31,834 nucleotides of DNA from Lachnospiraceae bacterium (GTDB taxonomy: Bacteria > Bacillota_A > Clostridia > Lachnospirales > Lachnospiraceae): the NCBI GenBank assembly GCA_024684065.1, contig JAIKXO010000133.1, forward strand, positions 1 to 31,834. Direction: 5' to 3'. The notes below the pieces were generated by a model that was not told the origin of the DNA, did no database searches, and saw only the letters and a list, made by a program, of their open reading frames with translations. This document shows positions 24,035 to 31,834 of this stretch, in pieces. Within the stretch, counting starts at the first letter, position 1. Each line of letters opens with the position of its first letter. The position numbers were made by a program, and so were the translations under genes.

Positions 24035-26713
24035 GTGAAGTCCCTGCAAACTAAAATCGTACTTGTCATAACCTTCATAATGATCGTGGTCACTCTTGCC
24101 TTCGGACTGACGGCCATTCAGCGCACCAACCGTATCCTGGACGAGGATTCGGACCGTATTTTAAACCTTACCGCAGAGCAAAGCTCCCGGGATATTGATG
24201 ACATCTTAAGCTCTGTCGAACAGTCTGTCGGGACCATATACAACTATGCCGAAAAGCGTGCCGAAACCTATGAAAATTTCCTTGAGGACGAGGAGGAACG
24301 CGAACAGTTCAACTACGACATTTCAGAGCTGGGAAAGAGCATAGCCGAAAAAACGCCCGGCGCCATATCCGTTTATCTCCGGTATAATCCCGAGGATTAT
24401 GAACCGACAGCCGGCTTCTGGTACACCTACAACGTAAATGACGGAGTCTGGGACTTAACCGAACCGACGGATATAGACATTTATGACAGGGATGACCTGG
24501 ACCACGTGGGCTGGTATTATATCCCCGTCGAAACGGGAGAGCCTTTTTGGATGGATCCTTATTACAACGAAAATATCAATGTTGAAATGATCAGTTATAT
24601 CATTCCTTATATACATGACGGATATACAGTCGGCGTTATCGGAATGGATATCGATATCAGGCTGCTTCGGAATTTCGTATCCGATATTATCGTATATGAC
24701 AGCGGAAGAGCTTATCTGGTCTCTTCCCAGGGCGATATAGTCTTTCACTTTGATTATCCTGAAGGAGTCAGCCGCAAGGATCTTACGGACAACCTCCTGC
24801 TCTTTGTAAACAGCGTGCTTGAAAGCTCTGTTGATGAAGTCCGCACGCTCACCGGCATAGACGGGGTGAAACGGAAGATCATCCAGAAAAGGCTCAGTAA
24901 CGGCATGATCTTAGGGCTTAACACTCCTGTAGATGAGATCAACGTACCGCAAAGTACCCTGACAAGAGAGCTTCTGATCGTTTCTATCCTTATTTTAGTC
25001 ATGGCGATCGCGATATGCCTTTCCTGGATACGGACGCTCATCTCGCCTCTTAAGCGCATGACTCAGGTTGCCGAGCATTACGCGAACGGAGATTACAGCG
25101 ATATCATGAATACCGACAGCGCCGATGAGATCGGCATCCTGTCCCGCTCCCTTGAGACCATGTCCACCTCGCTTAAGAAACAGATCGAGATCGCGGATAC
25201 GGCAAACCGGAAAAAGAGTGTGTTTCTTGCGAATATGTCACATGAAATACGGACTCCCATAAATGCCATACTCGGCTTTGATGAAATGATCCTAAGAGAG
25301 AGCAGTGAGAAAGCTATCCTTTCCTATGCCGCCAATATAAAAGGCAGCGGACAGACACTGCTTGCGCTTATAAATGAGATCCTGGATTTCTCAAAAATAG
25401 AATCCGGCAAGCTTGAGATCATTCCCGTAAATTATGATACTGCCGGGCTCATAAATGACATGCTGGATATGATCGAATTCCGGGCTCTGGAAAAAAAGCT
25501 TGCGGTCAACTGCCACATAGACAGAAGGCTCCCGTCAAAACTCTGCGGCGACGATATCCGTATTCGCGAGATTCTTACAAATCTGCTGACCAATGCCGTA
25601 AAATATACAGAAGCGGGAAGCGTGACCCTCTCAATACATAAGCTGTCCGCAAACGGTTCTTCGGTACGTCTTCATATCTCGGTAAGTGATACCGGGATCG
25701 GTGTAAGGGAGGAGGATAAGGAGCATCTCTGGGATTCCTTCCAAAGGCTGGACGAAAAGCATAACCGCGGGATCGAGGGCACCGGACTCGGCCTTGCCAT
25801 TTCTTCCAAATATCTTGAGCTCATGGGAAGCAGGCTTCAGGTTGAGAGTACCTACGGGCAGGGTTCAGATTTCTATTTTGATCTTGAGCAGGAGATCATC
25901 GATCCCAAGCCTATAGGTGATTTTGAGAGCGCGCGTAAAGCCAATCTTAAGAATATAGATGTTTACAGGGAGAGCTTCGAGGCTCCGGAGGCGCATATTC
26001 TGGTAGTAGATGACGTGGACTTAAACCAGCTCGTTATAAAAGGACTTTTAAAGAATACAAAGATCCGGATAGACACTGCAGACAGCGGAAAAGAAGCGAT
26101 CGAAAAGATACGCCTGACTCACTATGACCTGATCCTTTTAGATCATATGATGCCGGAAATGGACGGAATAGAAACATTAGCCCATATCCGCTCGGATGAA
26201 AGGATCCCGGAAACCAACAAAAACATTCCTGTCATTGCACTGACCGCCAATGCGATCTCAGGCGCCCAGAAGACCTATCTGGAACACGGTTTCTCGGATT
26301 ACCTCAGCAAACCTGTCAACCCCACACAGCTTGAAAAGCTTTTAGTCGAATATCTTCCCGAAGAGAAAATCAGGAGAACAGGCGATGTCATCGATATGGA
26401 CAAGGGGCTTGACCATTTCGGCGGCGAAAAAGAAATCTACGAAACCGTACTTAAGACCTATGTCCGCGATAACTATGCGGGAAGGCTCCAGAAAGCCTGT
26501 GATGAGGAGAACTGGAAGGAATACGAGACCGTCGTCCACGCGGTCAAATCCTCTTCCCAGACCATCGGCGCTTTAAGGCTGTCCGAACTTGCGATGAATG
26601 TGGAATATGCCCTGAAAACAAACGGAGATATCGAATATGCGAAAAAAAAGCATAATGAAGTGATCAGGCTTTTAAACACCGTGACCGAAGAGATTGAGAA
26701 ATCGGTAGAATGA
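24035..26713 (+). CDS. Hybrid sensor histidine kinase with receiver and Hpt domains
   Basis: An 892-residue membrane sensor. Helices at about 8-28 and 312-331 flank a 280-residue outer domain of probable double-Cache type (WYTYNVNDG, GWYYIPVETGEPFW, IPYIHDGYTVGVIGMDID), which usually binds a small ligand. A HAMP domain follows (335-385). The kinase core has H403 in SHEIRTP, the N-box LTNLLTNAVKYT, G1 DTGIG at 552-556 and G2 GTGLGLA at 582-588. The receiver has D659-D660, the phospho-acceptor D703 and K759. The Hpt domain has H835 in VHAVKSS. The start is a GTG with AGGAG 9 bases upstream. Phosphate should pass H403 to D703 to H835 and then to a separate regulator, which is not encoded beside it. 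Confidence 0.94.
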   Translation: MKSLQTKIVLVITFIMIVVTLAFGLTAIQRTNRILDEDSDRILNLTAEQSSRDIDDILSSVEQSVGTIYNYAEKRAETYENFLEDEEEREQFNYDISELGKSIAEKTPGAISVYLRYNPEDYEPTAGFWYTYNVNDGVWDLTEPTDIDIYDRDDLDHVGWYYIPVETGEPFWMDPYYNENINVEMISYIIPYIHDGYTVGVIGMDIDIRLLRNFVSDIIVYDSGRAYLVSSQGDIVFHFDYPEGVSRKDLTDNLLLFVNSVLESSVDEVRTLTGIDGVKRKIIQKRLSNGMILGLNTPVDEINVPQSTLTRELLIVSILILVMAIAICLSWIRTLISPLKRMTQVAEHYANGDYSDIMNTDSADEIGILSRSLETMSTSLKKQIEIADTANRKKSVFLANMSHEIRTPINAILGFDEMILRESSEKAILSYAANIKGSGQTLLALINEILDFSKIESGKLEIIPVNYDTAGLINDMLDMIEFRALEKKLAVNCHIDRRLPSKLCGDDIRIREILTNLLTNAVKYTEAGSVTLSIHKLSANGSSVRLHISVSDTGIGVREEDKEHLWDSFQRLDEKHNRGIEGTGLGLAISSKYLELMGSRLQVESTYGQGSDFYFDLEQEIIDPKPIGDFESARKANLKNIDVYRESFEAPEAHILVVDDVDLNQLVIKGLLKNTKIRIDTADSGKEAIEKIRLTHYDLILLDHMMPEMDGIETLAHIRSDERIPETNKNIPVIALTANAISGAQKTYLEHGFSDYLSKPVNPTQLEKLLVEYLPEEKIRRTGDVIDMDKGLDHFGGEKEIYETVLKTYVRDNYAGRLQKACDEENWKEYETVVHAVKSSSQTIGALRLSELAMNVEYALKTNGDIEYAKKKHNEVIRLLNTVTEEIEKSVE

Positions 26714-26729
26714 AGCGTCACCAATAGAT

Positions 26730-26760
26730 AAAAAAACCGGTCAGGACATTCCCCGGCCGG
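26730..26760 (-). terminator. Terminator of the DUF4342-RR-HK operon
   Basis: On the minus strand CCGG-C-C and G-A-CCGG form a short stem with one mismatch, followed by seven Ts (26736-26730). It lies between convergent genes, 35 bases after the minus-strand stop. Confidence 0.6.
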
Positions 26761-26794
26761 ATGCTTAAGGCAAAAATGATCTGACCCGTTTATC

Positions 26795-28048
26795 TCAGGC
26801 CTGACAGTCATATGCTTCCGGATCCGTTTCCGGCAGTACGATACGAATGCGGGTACCGAGATCTTTACGGGAAAGCACTTCAAAATGGGCTCCATGCTTG
26901 TCAATGATCCATTTGGCAATGGAAAGACCGAGACCGGTCCCCTGGAAGGAGCGCACATCCTCTGACCGATAAAAACGGTCAAAAATATGGGCTACATCGG
27001 ATTCCTGTATCCCGCGGCCTGTATCCTGTACCTGGAGCCAGGTTTTCCCCGCGCTCAGCATTATCTCATCTCCCTCACCCGTATATTTGGCGGCATTATC
27101 AACGAGGATCCTGACCGCCTGTTTTAAAAGCCCCTTATCAGCCATACAGTATACCGGTGATCCCGAATCGGCGGCGTAGCGGTATATATGCTTTTCATCG
27201 ATCATAAGGGATTCCTCGTAGATCTCCCTCATAAAATCCGTAAGCTCTGTTTTTTCCGGCTGAAGCTTGGTACGGCCGGAATCACCGCGGGCCAGAAACA
27301 GAAGCTGCTCGACGAGCCTGCTCATATGCGCCGCTTCATTTCGTATTGCTTCTATCGACTCATTAAGTACCTTTTCGTCTTCCTTGCCCCAGCGGGCCAG
27401 CATATCGGCATACCCCTGAAGCACGGCGATAGGGGTCCTGAGTTCATGAGAGGCGTCATTGACAAAACGGGCCTGCTGCATATTGGCTTCCCGCATCCTC
27501 CTTAACAGGTTATTCATGGCCGCTTCAATGCCTCTTAAATCCTTGTCGCCAAAGGAAAGCATCTCAGACTGGTCGACCTGGATCCGTTCGATGGCATTCT
27601 CGATCTGCCCGTATTTATCCTCTCCGAAGGACATCCTGTTTAACTCATCCGCCTTAAGGGCAATATCCATAAGAGGGCTCAGGATGCGCATTATCCTTCT
27701 TCGCTCCGCAAACCAGCACAGAAACATAAGCAAGAACTGGAGGGCCAGAAGTCCCGCCACAATGTACAGCGCAGAATAAACCAGCCCGGAGGCATCAGTC
27801 GAAAGAATGAGCGCCCCATCCTGTTTTGTAACCGTGTATTTAAGTGTTTTGTCAAACATGCGGATGCGAAGCGGTTCAAAAGATCCGGCGGCCTGATATT
27901 CCTGCCAGAACAGGGCGGAAACGATCATCAAAAAAAAGGCCAGAAGGTCTTCTTTCAGATAAAATCCGATCTTTTTCTGCATATAGGTATGATGAAGCCG
28001 GCCCGTGATCGAGCTCATCCGTTTATTTTGCGTCTGAATAGATGACAT
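26795..28048 (-). CDS. Two-component sensor histidine kinase
   Basis: A 417-residue membrane kinase and the likely partner of the response regulator encoded just before it. Membrane helices lie at about 34-52 and 91-113, with only about 40 residues outside, so it may sense membrane or envelope state. A HAMP-like linker follows. H201 in ASHELRTP is the phospho-histidine. The ATPase domain has VRILVDNAAKYTG, DTGRGI, FDRFYR and GTGLGLSIAK. The start ATG at 28048 lies inside the regulator gene (26-base overlap) with GAGGAG 6 bases upstream, which supports it over the ATG at 28018. Signal unknown. Confidence 0.93.
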   Translation of the reverse strand: MSSIQTQNKRMSSITGRLHHTYMQKKIGFYLKEDLLAFFLMIVSALFWQEYQAAGSFEPLRIRMFDKTLKYTVTKQDGALILSTDASGLVYSALYIVAGLLALQFLLMFLCWFAERRRIMRILSPLMDIALKADELNRMSFGEDKYGQIENAIERIQVDQSEMLSFGDKDLRGIEAAMNNLLRRMREANMQQARFVNDASHELRTPIAVLQGYADMLARWGKEDEKVLNESIEAIRNEAAHMSRLVEQLLFLARGDSGRTKLQPEKTELTDFMREIYEESLMIDEKHIYRYAADSGSPVYCMADKGLLKQAVRILVDNAAKYTGEGDEIMLSAGKTWLQVQDTGRGIQESDVAHIFDRFYRSEDVRSFQGTGLGLSIAKWIIDKHGAHFEVLSRKDLGTRIRIVLPETDPEAYDCQA

Positions 28049-28766
28049 AACCGACTCCTCTGACAGTCTGGATCATTTTTACATTGAAAGCCTCATCGAT
28101 CTTCGTTCGCAGATACCGGACATAAACATCGATGATGTTGGTCTCTCCCACATAATCGTAACCGCAGACCTTTGAAAGAAGCGAATCCCTTGACAGCACT
28201 ATATCCCTGTTTTCAAGAAGTGTAAGAAGCATAAGAAATTCCCGGTTCGTAAGCGGGATCTCCGTCCCTGCATAGGTCACCCGGTGCTTTTGTTTATCGA
28301 GCGTCAGGTCCCTCCAGCTGAGAAGTTCGCTTCCCTTATTTCCTGAAGCTCCTTCTGCCGCTTCCCTGCCTGACCCATGAAGCTTTAAGGCCACCCTGAT
28401 CCTTGCAAGCAGCTCTTCGATAGCAAACGGCTTTGTTATATAATCCACGGCGCCCGCATCGAGGCCGGCCACCTTATCCATGACCTGGTCACGTGCGGTC
28501 AAAATAATAACAGGTGGTATTTTTATGTCCTGTTCCTTTTCCATTATACCCAGGCGCCTCAACACCTCCATGCCGTTTATTCCCGGAAGCATGATGTCAA
28601 GAAGCATCAGATCAAAGGGCGCTTCCCCGGGAGCCTTTCCGGAAACGATCTCACAGGCCGTAAGACCGTTTCCGGTTTTTTCCACCTCATATCCCTCATG
28701 GATAAGCTCCAGCTCTATAAAGCGGGCAAGTTTTTCTTCATCCTCGACTATCAAAAGCTTGGCCAT
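28023..28766 (-). CDS. OmpR-family response regulator
   Basis: A 247-residue DNA-binding regulator. The receiver has the acid pocket in VEDEE (residues 8-11), phospho-acceptor D57 in LMLLDIMLPG, the T of LTARD and K of TKPF. The C-terminal winged helix shows LTNREFMLLTLLENR-like residues, GYDYVGETNIIDVYVRYLRTKID and VRGVGYVI. A small insertion (GKAPGEAP) precedes the D57 strand. The start is one base from the stop of the DUF4342-type gene, so translation is likely coupled, and the kinase gene overlaps its end. OmpR-type proteins bind 11-base direct repeats, and such repeats occur upstream of this operon and before the hybrid kinase gene. Confidence 0.95.
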   Translation of the reverse strand: MAKLLIVEDEEKLARFIELELIHEGYEVEKTGNGLTACEIVSGKAPGEAPFDLMLLDIMLPGINGMEVLRRLGIMEKEQDIKIPPVIILTARDQVMDKVAGLDAGAVDYITKPFAIEELLARIRVALKLHGSGREAAEGASGNKGSELLSWRDLTLDKQKHRVTYAGTEIPLTNREFLMLLTLLENRDIVLSRDSLLSKVCGYDYVGETNIIDVYVRYLRTKIDEAFNVKMIQTVRGVGYVIYSDAK

Positions 28767-28767
28767 A

Positions 28768-29286
28768 TTATTTCAACTCACTTTTCATATTATCAGCCAT
28801 ATCTCCCGCCCTGTTTAAGATCTCGTTGACATTGGGCATATCCTTTTCCCCGACTATATTATAACGGAAGCCGAAGAACAGAAGCACGATCATAACAGGA
28901 ATGATGGCTCCGAAGCCTGCAAATATAAGGACCACCAGAAGGATAAGGGGCACCTTTAAAATCTCCTGCCCGTTTTTATCCTTCATGGACACCGAATTAT
29001 CTACGAGAGTTCTCCAGATCACTGACATAAAATGCTTAAGGCGTTCGAAAAATCCCCTCCCGGTGGGTTCCTTCTCGAAATGATCCTCAACGCGCTCGTA
29101 GCCGTTTTGTTCCTCATATTCGGTAGAGTAGACTGACGGCGCGGGCCTTGTCATCTTCCCCTGCTTCTCAAGATACACTATCGCGTCCAGCAGATCACCG
29201 TTTGATGCCCTGAGCGCTTCTCTGGCCTCCTCATAGCTGACGCCTGCGCTTTCTCTTAATTTTTCAACCTTTTCTAATTCTTCCAT
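28768..29286 (-). CDS. DUF4342 protein with UBA-like N-terminal domain and membrane segment
   Basis: A 172-residue protein. Residues 1-42 (VEKLRESAGVSYEEAREALRASNGDLLDAIVYLEKQG) form a three-helix UBA/TS-N-like domain. A polar linker follows, then a segment typical of DUF4342 (KDKNGQEILKVPLILLVVLIFAGFGAIIPVMIVLLFFGFRY) with a long hydrophobic stretch at about 113-140 that probably spans the membrane. The start is the ATG at 29286, with GGAGGAG upstream; a longer reading to 29379 has no ribosome site. It is the first gene of an operon with a response regulator and kinase, an arrangement I know from other Firmicutes, and may modulate the sensor. Function is not established. Confidence 0.85.
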   Translation of the reverse strand: MEELEKVEKLRESAGVSYEEAREALRASNGDLLDAIVYLEKQGKMTRPAPSVYSTEYEEQNGYERVEDHFEKEPTGRGFFERLKHFMSVIWRTLVDNSVSMKDKNGQEILKVPLILLVVLIFAGFGAIIPVMIVLLFFGFRYNIVGEKDMPNVNEILNRAGDMADNMKSELK

Positions 29287-29353
29287 GATATTCTCCTCCT
29301 CTGTTAAAAGGTTTCCTGTCTGATGAGCCCATAATACAGGAGCCAGCTTAAGA

Positions 29354-29386
29354 AATCTTTCAGAAAAGATTAAAATCACATTAAAA
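29354..29386 (-). promoter_or_regulatory. Operator-like repeats upstream of the DUF4342-RR-HK operon
   Basis: AATCTTT and AAAGATT (29354-29360, 29365-29371) form an inverted repeat. On the minus strand TTTTAAT occurs twice with an 11-base period (29386-29380 and 29375-29369). They lie upstream of a possible minus-10 TATTAT (29336-29331) with no good minus-35, as expected for an activator-dependent, perhaps autoregulated promoter. Confidence 0.5.
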
Positions 29387-29387
29387 A

Positions 29388-29401
29388 CAGAATATATTCT
29401 G
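29388..29401 (-). terminator. Possible weak terminator after the MATE gene
   Basis: CAGAATATATTCTG is a perfect palindrome starting directly after the stop codon and is followed on the minus strand by five Ts. The stem is AT-rich and short, so read-through into the next operon is likely. It could instead be a regulator site. Confidence 0.4.
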
Positions 29402-29402
29402 A

Positions 29403-30791
29403 TTAACCGATATCTTCCGTCAGGTTATTCATCCAGGCATTCTTTTTTACCAGTATCAATCCAAATACTGATTTGATGATCTCAGCGAGGTTGACCAGCG
29501 CGTAAACCGCCACTATATGAAGCGAGGTATAGCGGCTCAGGAAATAAGCTACCGGAACCGAGACCACCCACACGAACATACAGTCAAAGACAAATGTTAT
29601 CCCGGTCTTTCCGCCGGAACGTAAGGTGAAATATGTCGTATGAAGGAGCGCGATCTGCGGCGTAAAGACAGCATGTACCAAAAGGAAATTCTTAGCCAGG
29701 TTTTTTACGATATCCGAGGTATTGTATACCTGAGGGAAGGTAAATGCGAGCACAACAAGAAGCAGCGACGATACGCAGCCCAAAAACACCGCAAAAGCAA
29801 TTATCTTATTATCAGCATCCTTTGCTTCCTTCATCCTCCCGGCTCCCAGGAGCTGTCCGACAATGATCGCCACCGCATCTCCCATGGCAAAAAAGGTGAT
29901 GTTTACCACGTTGCTGACGGTATTTGAAATGTTCATTCCCGCGATCACCTCAAGCCCACGCACGGAATAACACTGCATAAGGACCGCCATCCCCATGCTC
30001 CAGAGTATCTCGTTCAAAAGAAGCGGCGTCCCCTTTTTGGTGATCTCTCCGGTAAGGCTTTTCGGGATAAAAAGCGTCCGGTAGACCCCCTTCATGTAAC
30101 GGAGTATGTCTTTATGCGTATGACTGTAGATAACGACTACCATAGCCTCTACATATCTCGCGATCACGGTAGCGATCGCGGCGCCTGCCACGCCAAGCTC
30201 CGGGAAGGGGCCCAGGCCAAAGATCAGAAGGGCATCTAACACAAGGTTCGTAAGCACCGCTGTGATGCCGGCAGCCATTGGAACGGTGGTCTTACCGCAG
30301 TCGCGCATAGTACCTGAATAGACCTGCGTTACCGTAAAGCCCGGCAGCCCCAGAAGATTGATACTCATATAAAGCAGGCCGTATCTGAGGGTGGCGTCCA
30401 CGTCACCGATACTGGAATCACTGCTTAGATAGAGCATCATGAGCTGCCTGCCATACATCGTAAAGATCACTATCGCAGCCACAACAATGATCAATCCCAT
30501 CCAGACCTTATAACGGAAAGTATTCCTGACGCCTTCGTCATCGCCGCGTCCGTAATACTGGGCGGTGAAGATCCCTGCTCCCGCAAGGCCTCCGAATATC
30601 GCGAGGAAAAACACGAAAAAAAGCTGGTTGGCTATGGCTACTCCGGTCATCTGTTCGGTGCCGACCCTGCCCACCATAATATTATCCAAAAGGCTCACAA
30701 AATTGGATATCGCGCTCTGAAGCATGATCGGCACCGATATCCTGAGAAGCCTTCTGTAGAAATTTCTGTCGCCTATATATTTCCTGAACAT
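29403..30791 (-). CDS. MATE-family multidrug/toxin efflux transporter
   Basis: A 462-residue polytopic protein of the usual MATE length with about 12 membrane helices in two similar halves. The opening LLRISVPIMLQSAISNFVSLLDNIMVGRVGTEQMTGVAIANQL is the standard first-helix pattern of the family, and GQLLGAGRMKEAKDAD in the second half matches the repeated G-x-x-x-G-A-G motif. Such proteins export cationic drugs or metabolites with sodium or proton exchange. No regulator gene is adjacent. A promoter with an extended minus-10 lies 46 bases upstream. The ribosome site (GGGGGT) is 14 bases from the ATG, longer than usual. Substrate unknown. Confidence 0.94.
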   Translation of the reverse strand: MFRKYIGDRNFYRRLLRISVPIMLQSAISNFVSLLDNIMVGRVGTEQMTGVAIANQLFFVFFLAIFGGLAGAGIFTAQYYGRGDDEGVRNTFRYKVWMGLIIVVAAIVIFTMYGRQLMMLYLSSDSSIGDVDATLRYGLLYMSINLLGLPGFTVTQVYSGTMRDCGKTTVPMAAGITAVLTNLVLDALLIFGLGPFPELGVAGAAIATVIARYVEAMVVVIYSHTHKDILRYMKGVYRTLFIPKSLTGEITKKGTPLLLNEILWSMGMAVLMQCYSVRGLEVIAGMNISNTVSNVVNITFFAMGDAVAIIVGQLLGAGRMKEAKDADNKIIAFAVFLGCVSSLLLVVLAFTFPQVYNTSDIVKNLAKNFLLVHAVFTPQIALLHTTYFTLRSGGKTGITFVFDCMFVWVVSVPVAYFLSRYTSLHIVAVYALVNLAEIIKSVFGLILVKKNAWMNNLTEDIG

Positions 30792-30836
30792 TATTATTTT
30801 TAATTACCCCCGAAAATTCTTTTTTCGATTCCTATT

Positions 30837-30864
30837 ATTCTACCATAAGCAAAAATACATACAA
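30837..30864 (-). promoter_or_regulatory. Promoter of the MATE gene with extended minus-10
   Basis: On the minus strand TTGTAT (30864-30859), a 16-base spacer and TGG-TAGAAT (minus-10 at 30842-30837). The TGN extension helps offset the weak minus-35. Confidence 0.55.
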
Positions 30865-30943
30865 GGTCATATTTATGATATCAGGGGCAAAAGCCTGAAC
30901 CCACGGCAAGCTTGCTTGCCGGTGGGTGAAAGGCTTTATGACC
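30865..30943. repeat. Intergenic repeat element, copy B
   Basis: Shares TATGATATCAGGGG, AAGCCTGAACCCAC and GGCAAGC with copy A at 19771. Here the element folds further: GGTCAT (30865-30870) pairs with ATGACC (30938-30943), AAAGCCT (30890-30896) with AGGCTTT (30931-30937), and CCCAC-GGCAAG with CTTGCCGGTGGG inside. Confidence 0.75.
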
Positions 30944-31084
30944 CGCCACAATATGAGCAAGAAGTGGGGAAGGGGCCCCACGGATTGCGAATATTGGGGA
31001 GCGTAGTGGAAGTGCGAAGCACGGAACCACGTTTAATATCATTTTGACATTGACTATAAACATAGAAAACAAATGTTTTACGAT
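30944..31084. other. Non-coding stretch with two further hairpins
   Basis: GTGGGG (30964-30969) pairs with CCCCAC (30976-30981). GTGG-AA-GTGC (31006-31015) pairs with GCAC then CCAC (to 31030). Small minus-strand readings here show no ribosome site or recognisable domain. The rest is AT-rich. Confidence 0.5.
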
Positions 31085-31130
31085 AAAAAAACTCCGGTGA
31101 GAACACATCAGAGGATCGTTCCCACCGGAG
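31085..31130 (-). terminator. Strong terminator of the alcohol dehydrogenase gene
   Basis: On the minus strand CTCCGGTGGGAAC (31130-31118) pairs with GTTCTCACCGGAG (31104-31092) with one mismatch, followed by seven Ts. It lies about 40 bases after the stop codon. Confidence 0.88.
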
Positions 31131-31167
31131 CCTGCATTTTTTCACTCAGATAAGCTGCAGATACAGA

Positions 31168-31834
31168 TTACACCATCATCTTATATATATTCGTGCAATC
31201 CTCCTTGTCAAGAGTAACGAATCCGTATACTTTTCCGTCCCGCCCGTTACCGAAGCACAGATTCTCAACTAACGTCGGAATATCTTCCTCCTTAGCGCAA
31301 AGCCCCGCAAAATCATCCGGCATTCCAAGTGAGGTAAGAAAGGCTGAGAAAGCATTTATCCCTTCAAGAGCAGTTACCTCAGGATGTTCAAAATCCATGC
31401 TGCAGCCCCAGACTCTTACCGCAACCTGCGCAAAACGCATGACATTATGCTTCATCACATACTTAAATACCGCAGGCATCGTAACTGCAAGACCGGCACC
31501 ATGGGCACAGTCGTATAATGCCGAAAGCTCGTGCTCGATATCGTGGCTGCTCCAGTCCTGGGAACGGCCAACACCGCAGGAATTGTTATGCGCCATCATT
31601 CCCGCCCACATAATATTGGCTCTCGCCTCGTAGTTATCGGGATCTGCGATGACGCGCGGACCCTCGTGCTTCATCGTAAGAAGAAGCGCCTCGATAAGCC
31701 TGTCGGTTACCTCAACCTCAGTCGAATTGGTCAGGTATCTCTCATAAAGATGAGCCATGATATCCGTTATTCCTGCTGCTGTCTGGAAAGGCGGCAGTGT
31801 CTGTGTAAGAGCGGGATTTAAGATACTGAACTTC
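31168..31834 (-). CDS. Iron-containing alcohol dehydrogenase (BdhA/YqhD type), C-terminal 221 residues; start outside window
   Basis: The frame is open to the window end and reads KFSILNPALTQTLPPFQTAAGITDI before the first internal methionine, so about 170 N-terminal residues with the NAD(P) site are missing. The visible part holds the metal-binding set of this family: D and H in TDIMAHLYERY, the H of HDIEHELSA and the H of CAHGAGLA. MMAHNNSCGVGRSQDWSSH is typical of butanol dehydrogenase and YqhD-like enzymes, which reduce aldehydes to alcohols in fermentation or detoxification. A strong terminator follows. No other gene of the pathway is visible. Confidence 0.93.
   Translation of the reverse strand, partial: KFSILNPALTQTLPPFQTAAGITDIMAHLYERYLTNSTEVEVTDRLIEALLLTMKHEGPRVIADPDNYEARANIMWAGMMAHNNSCGVGRSQDWSSHDIEHELSALYDCAHGAGLAVTMPAVFKYVMKHNVMRFAQVAVRVWGCSMDFEHPEVTALEGINAFSAFLTSLGMPDDFAGLCAKEEDIPTLVENLCFGNGRDGKVYGFVTLDKEDCTNIYKMMV

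Noticed and set aside
30881..31145. Two overlapping small minus-strand readings
   Set aside because: They run through repeat copy B, hairpins and the terminator at 31085-31130, in two frames, without ribosome sites.
1..31834. CRISPR array, tRNA or rRNA genes, insertion sequence or prophage
   Set aside because: No regularly spaced repeats, RNA gene signatures, transposase, integrase or phage genes were seen on either strand.

Overview
The window looks like chromosomal DNA of a Gram-positive anaerobe of the Clostridia, most like a gut or rumen Lachnospiraceae. The reasons are an FtsEX operon with a coiled-coil M23 hydrolase, a YjfB-type motility protein with a sigma-D-like promoter, a radical-SAM aminomutase of the clostridial glutamate type, AGGAG-type ribosome binding sites with several TTG/GTG starts, and a BdhA-type iron alcohol dehydrogenase. 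The genus cannot be fixed from sequence alone.

Layout. 1-1500: the 3' end of a YhcG/DUF1016-type nuclease gene, then two minus-strand genes (YjfB-like motility protein and a small membrane protein). 1654-7264: a CdaR/PucR-like regulator, then ftsE, ftsX, an M23 peptidase with an intact zinc site and an S41 C-terminal processing protease, a cell-wall remodelling block. Several perfect inverted repeats and a nested structured leader lie between these genes. 7297-19717: a surface-glycan block with a hexapeptide acetyltransferase, a glycosyltransferase, an AsnB-type amidotransferase, a PglK/MsbA-type ABC flippase, a GT2 enzyme and a GT11 alpha-1,2-fucosyltransferase-like enzyme. It runs directly into a Dlt-like cassette in the order adenylation enzyme, carrier protein, MBOAT, SGNH protein. 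19858-21099: a KamA-family enzyme whose substrate residues are those of glutamate 2,3-aminomutase. 21153-23633 (minus): a lipoprotein with two esterase-like domains around a beta-sandwich. 24035-26713: a hybrid sensor kinase with receiver and Hpt domains. 26795-29286 (minus): a DUF4342-type protein, an OmpR-type regulator and a histidine kinase in one operon. 29403-30791 (minus): a MATE transporter. 31168-31834 (minus): the C-terminal part of an iron alcohol dehydrogenase cut by the window end.

How the genes may work together. The glycosyltransferases and flippase would build and export a fucose-containing glycan, and the Dlt-like genes would add an amino acid to it or to another envelope polymer outside the cell. 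The adenylation enzyme lacks the cysteine that marks D-alanine-specific DltA and seems to carry an arginine in its pocket, so the amino acid may not be D-alanine. This is the best candidate here for an undescribed system. The two sensor systems and the esterase suggest further envelope sensing and glycan or ester turnover. All assignments come from reading motifs by eye; no database search was run.
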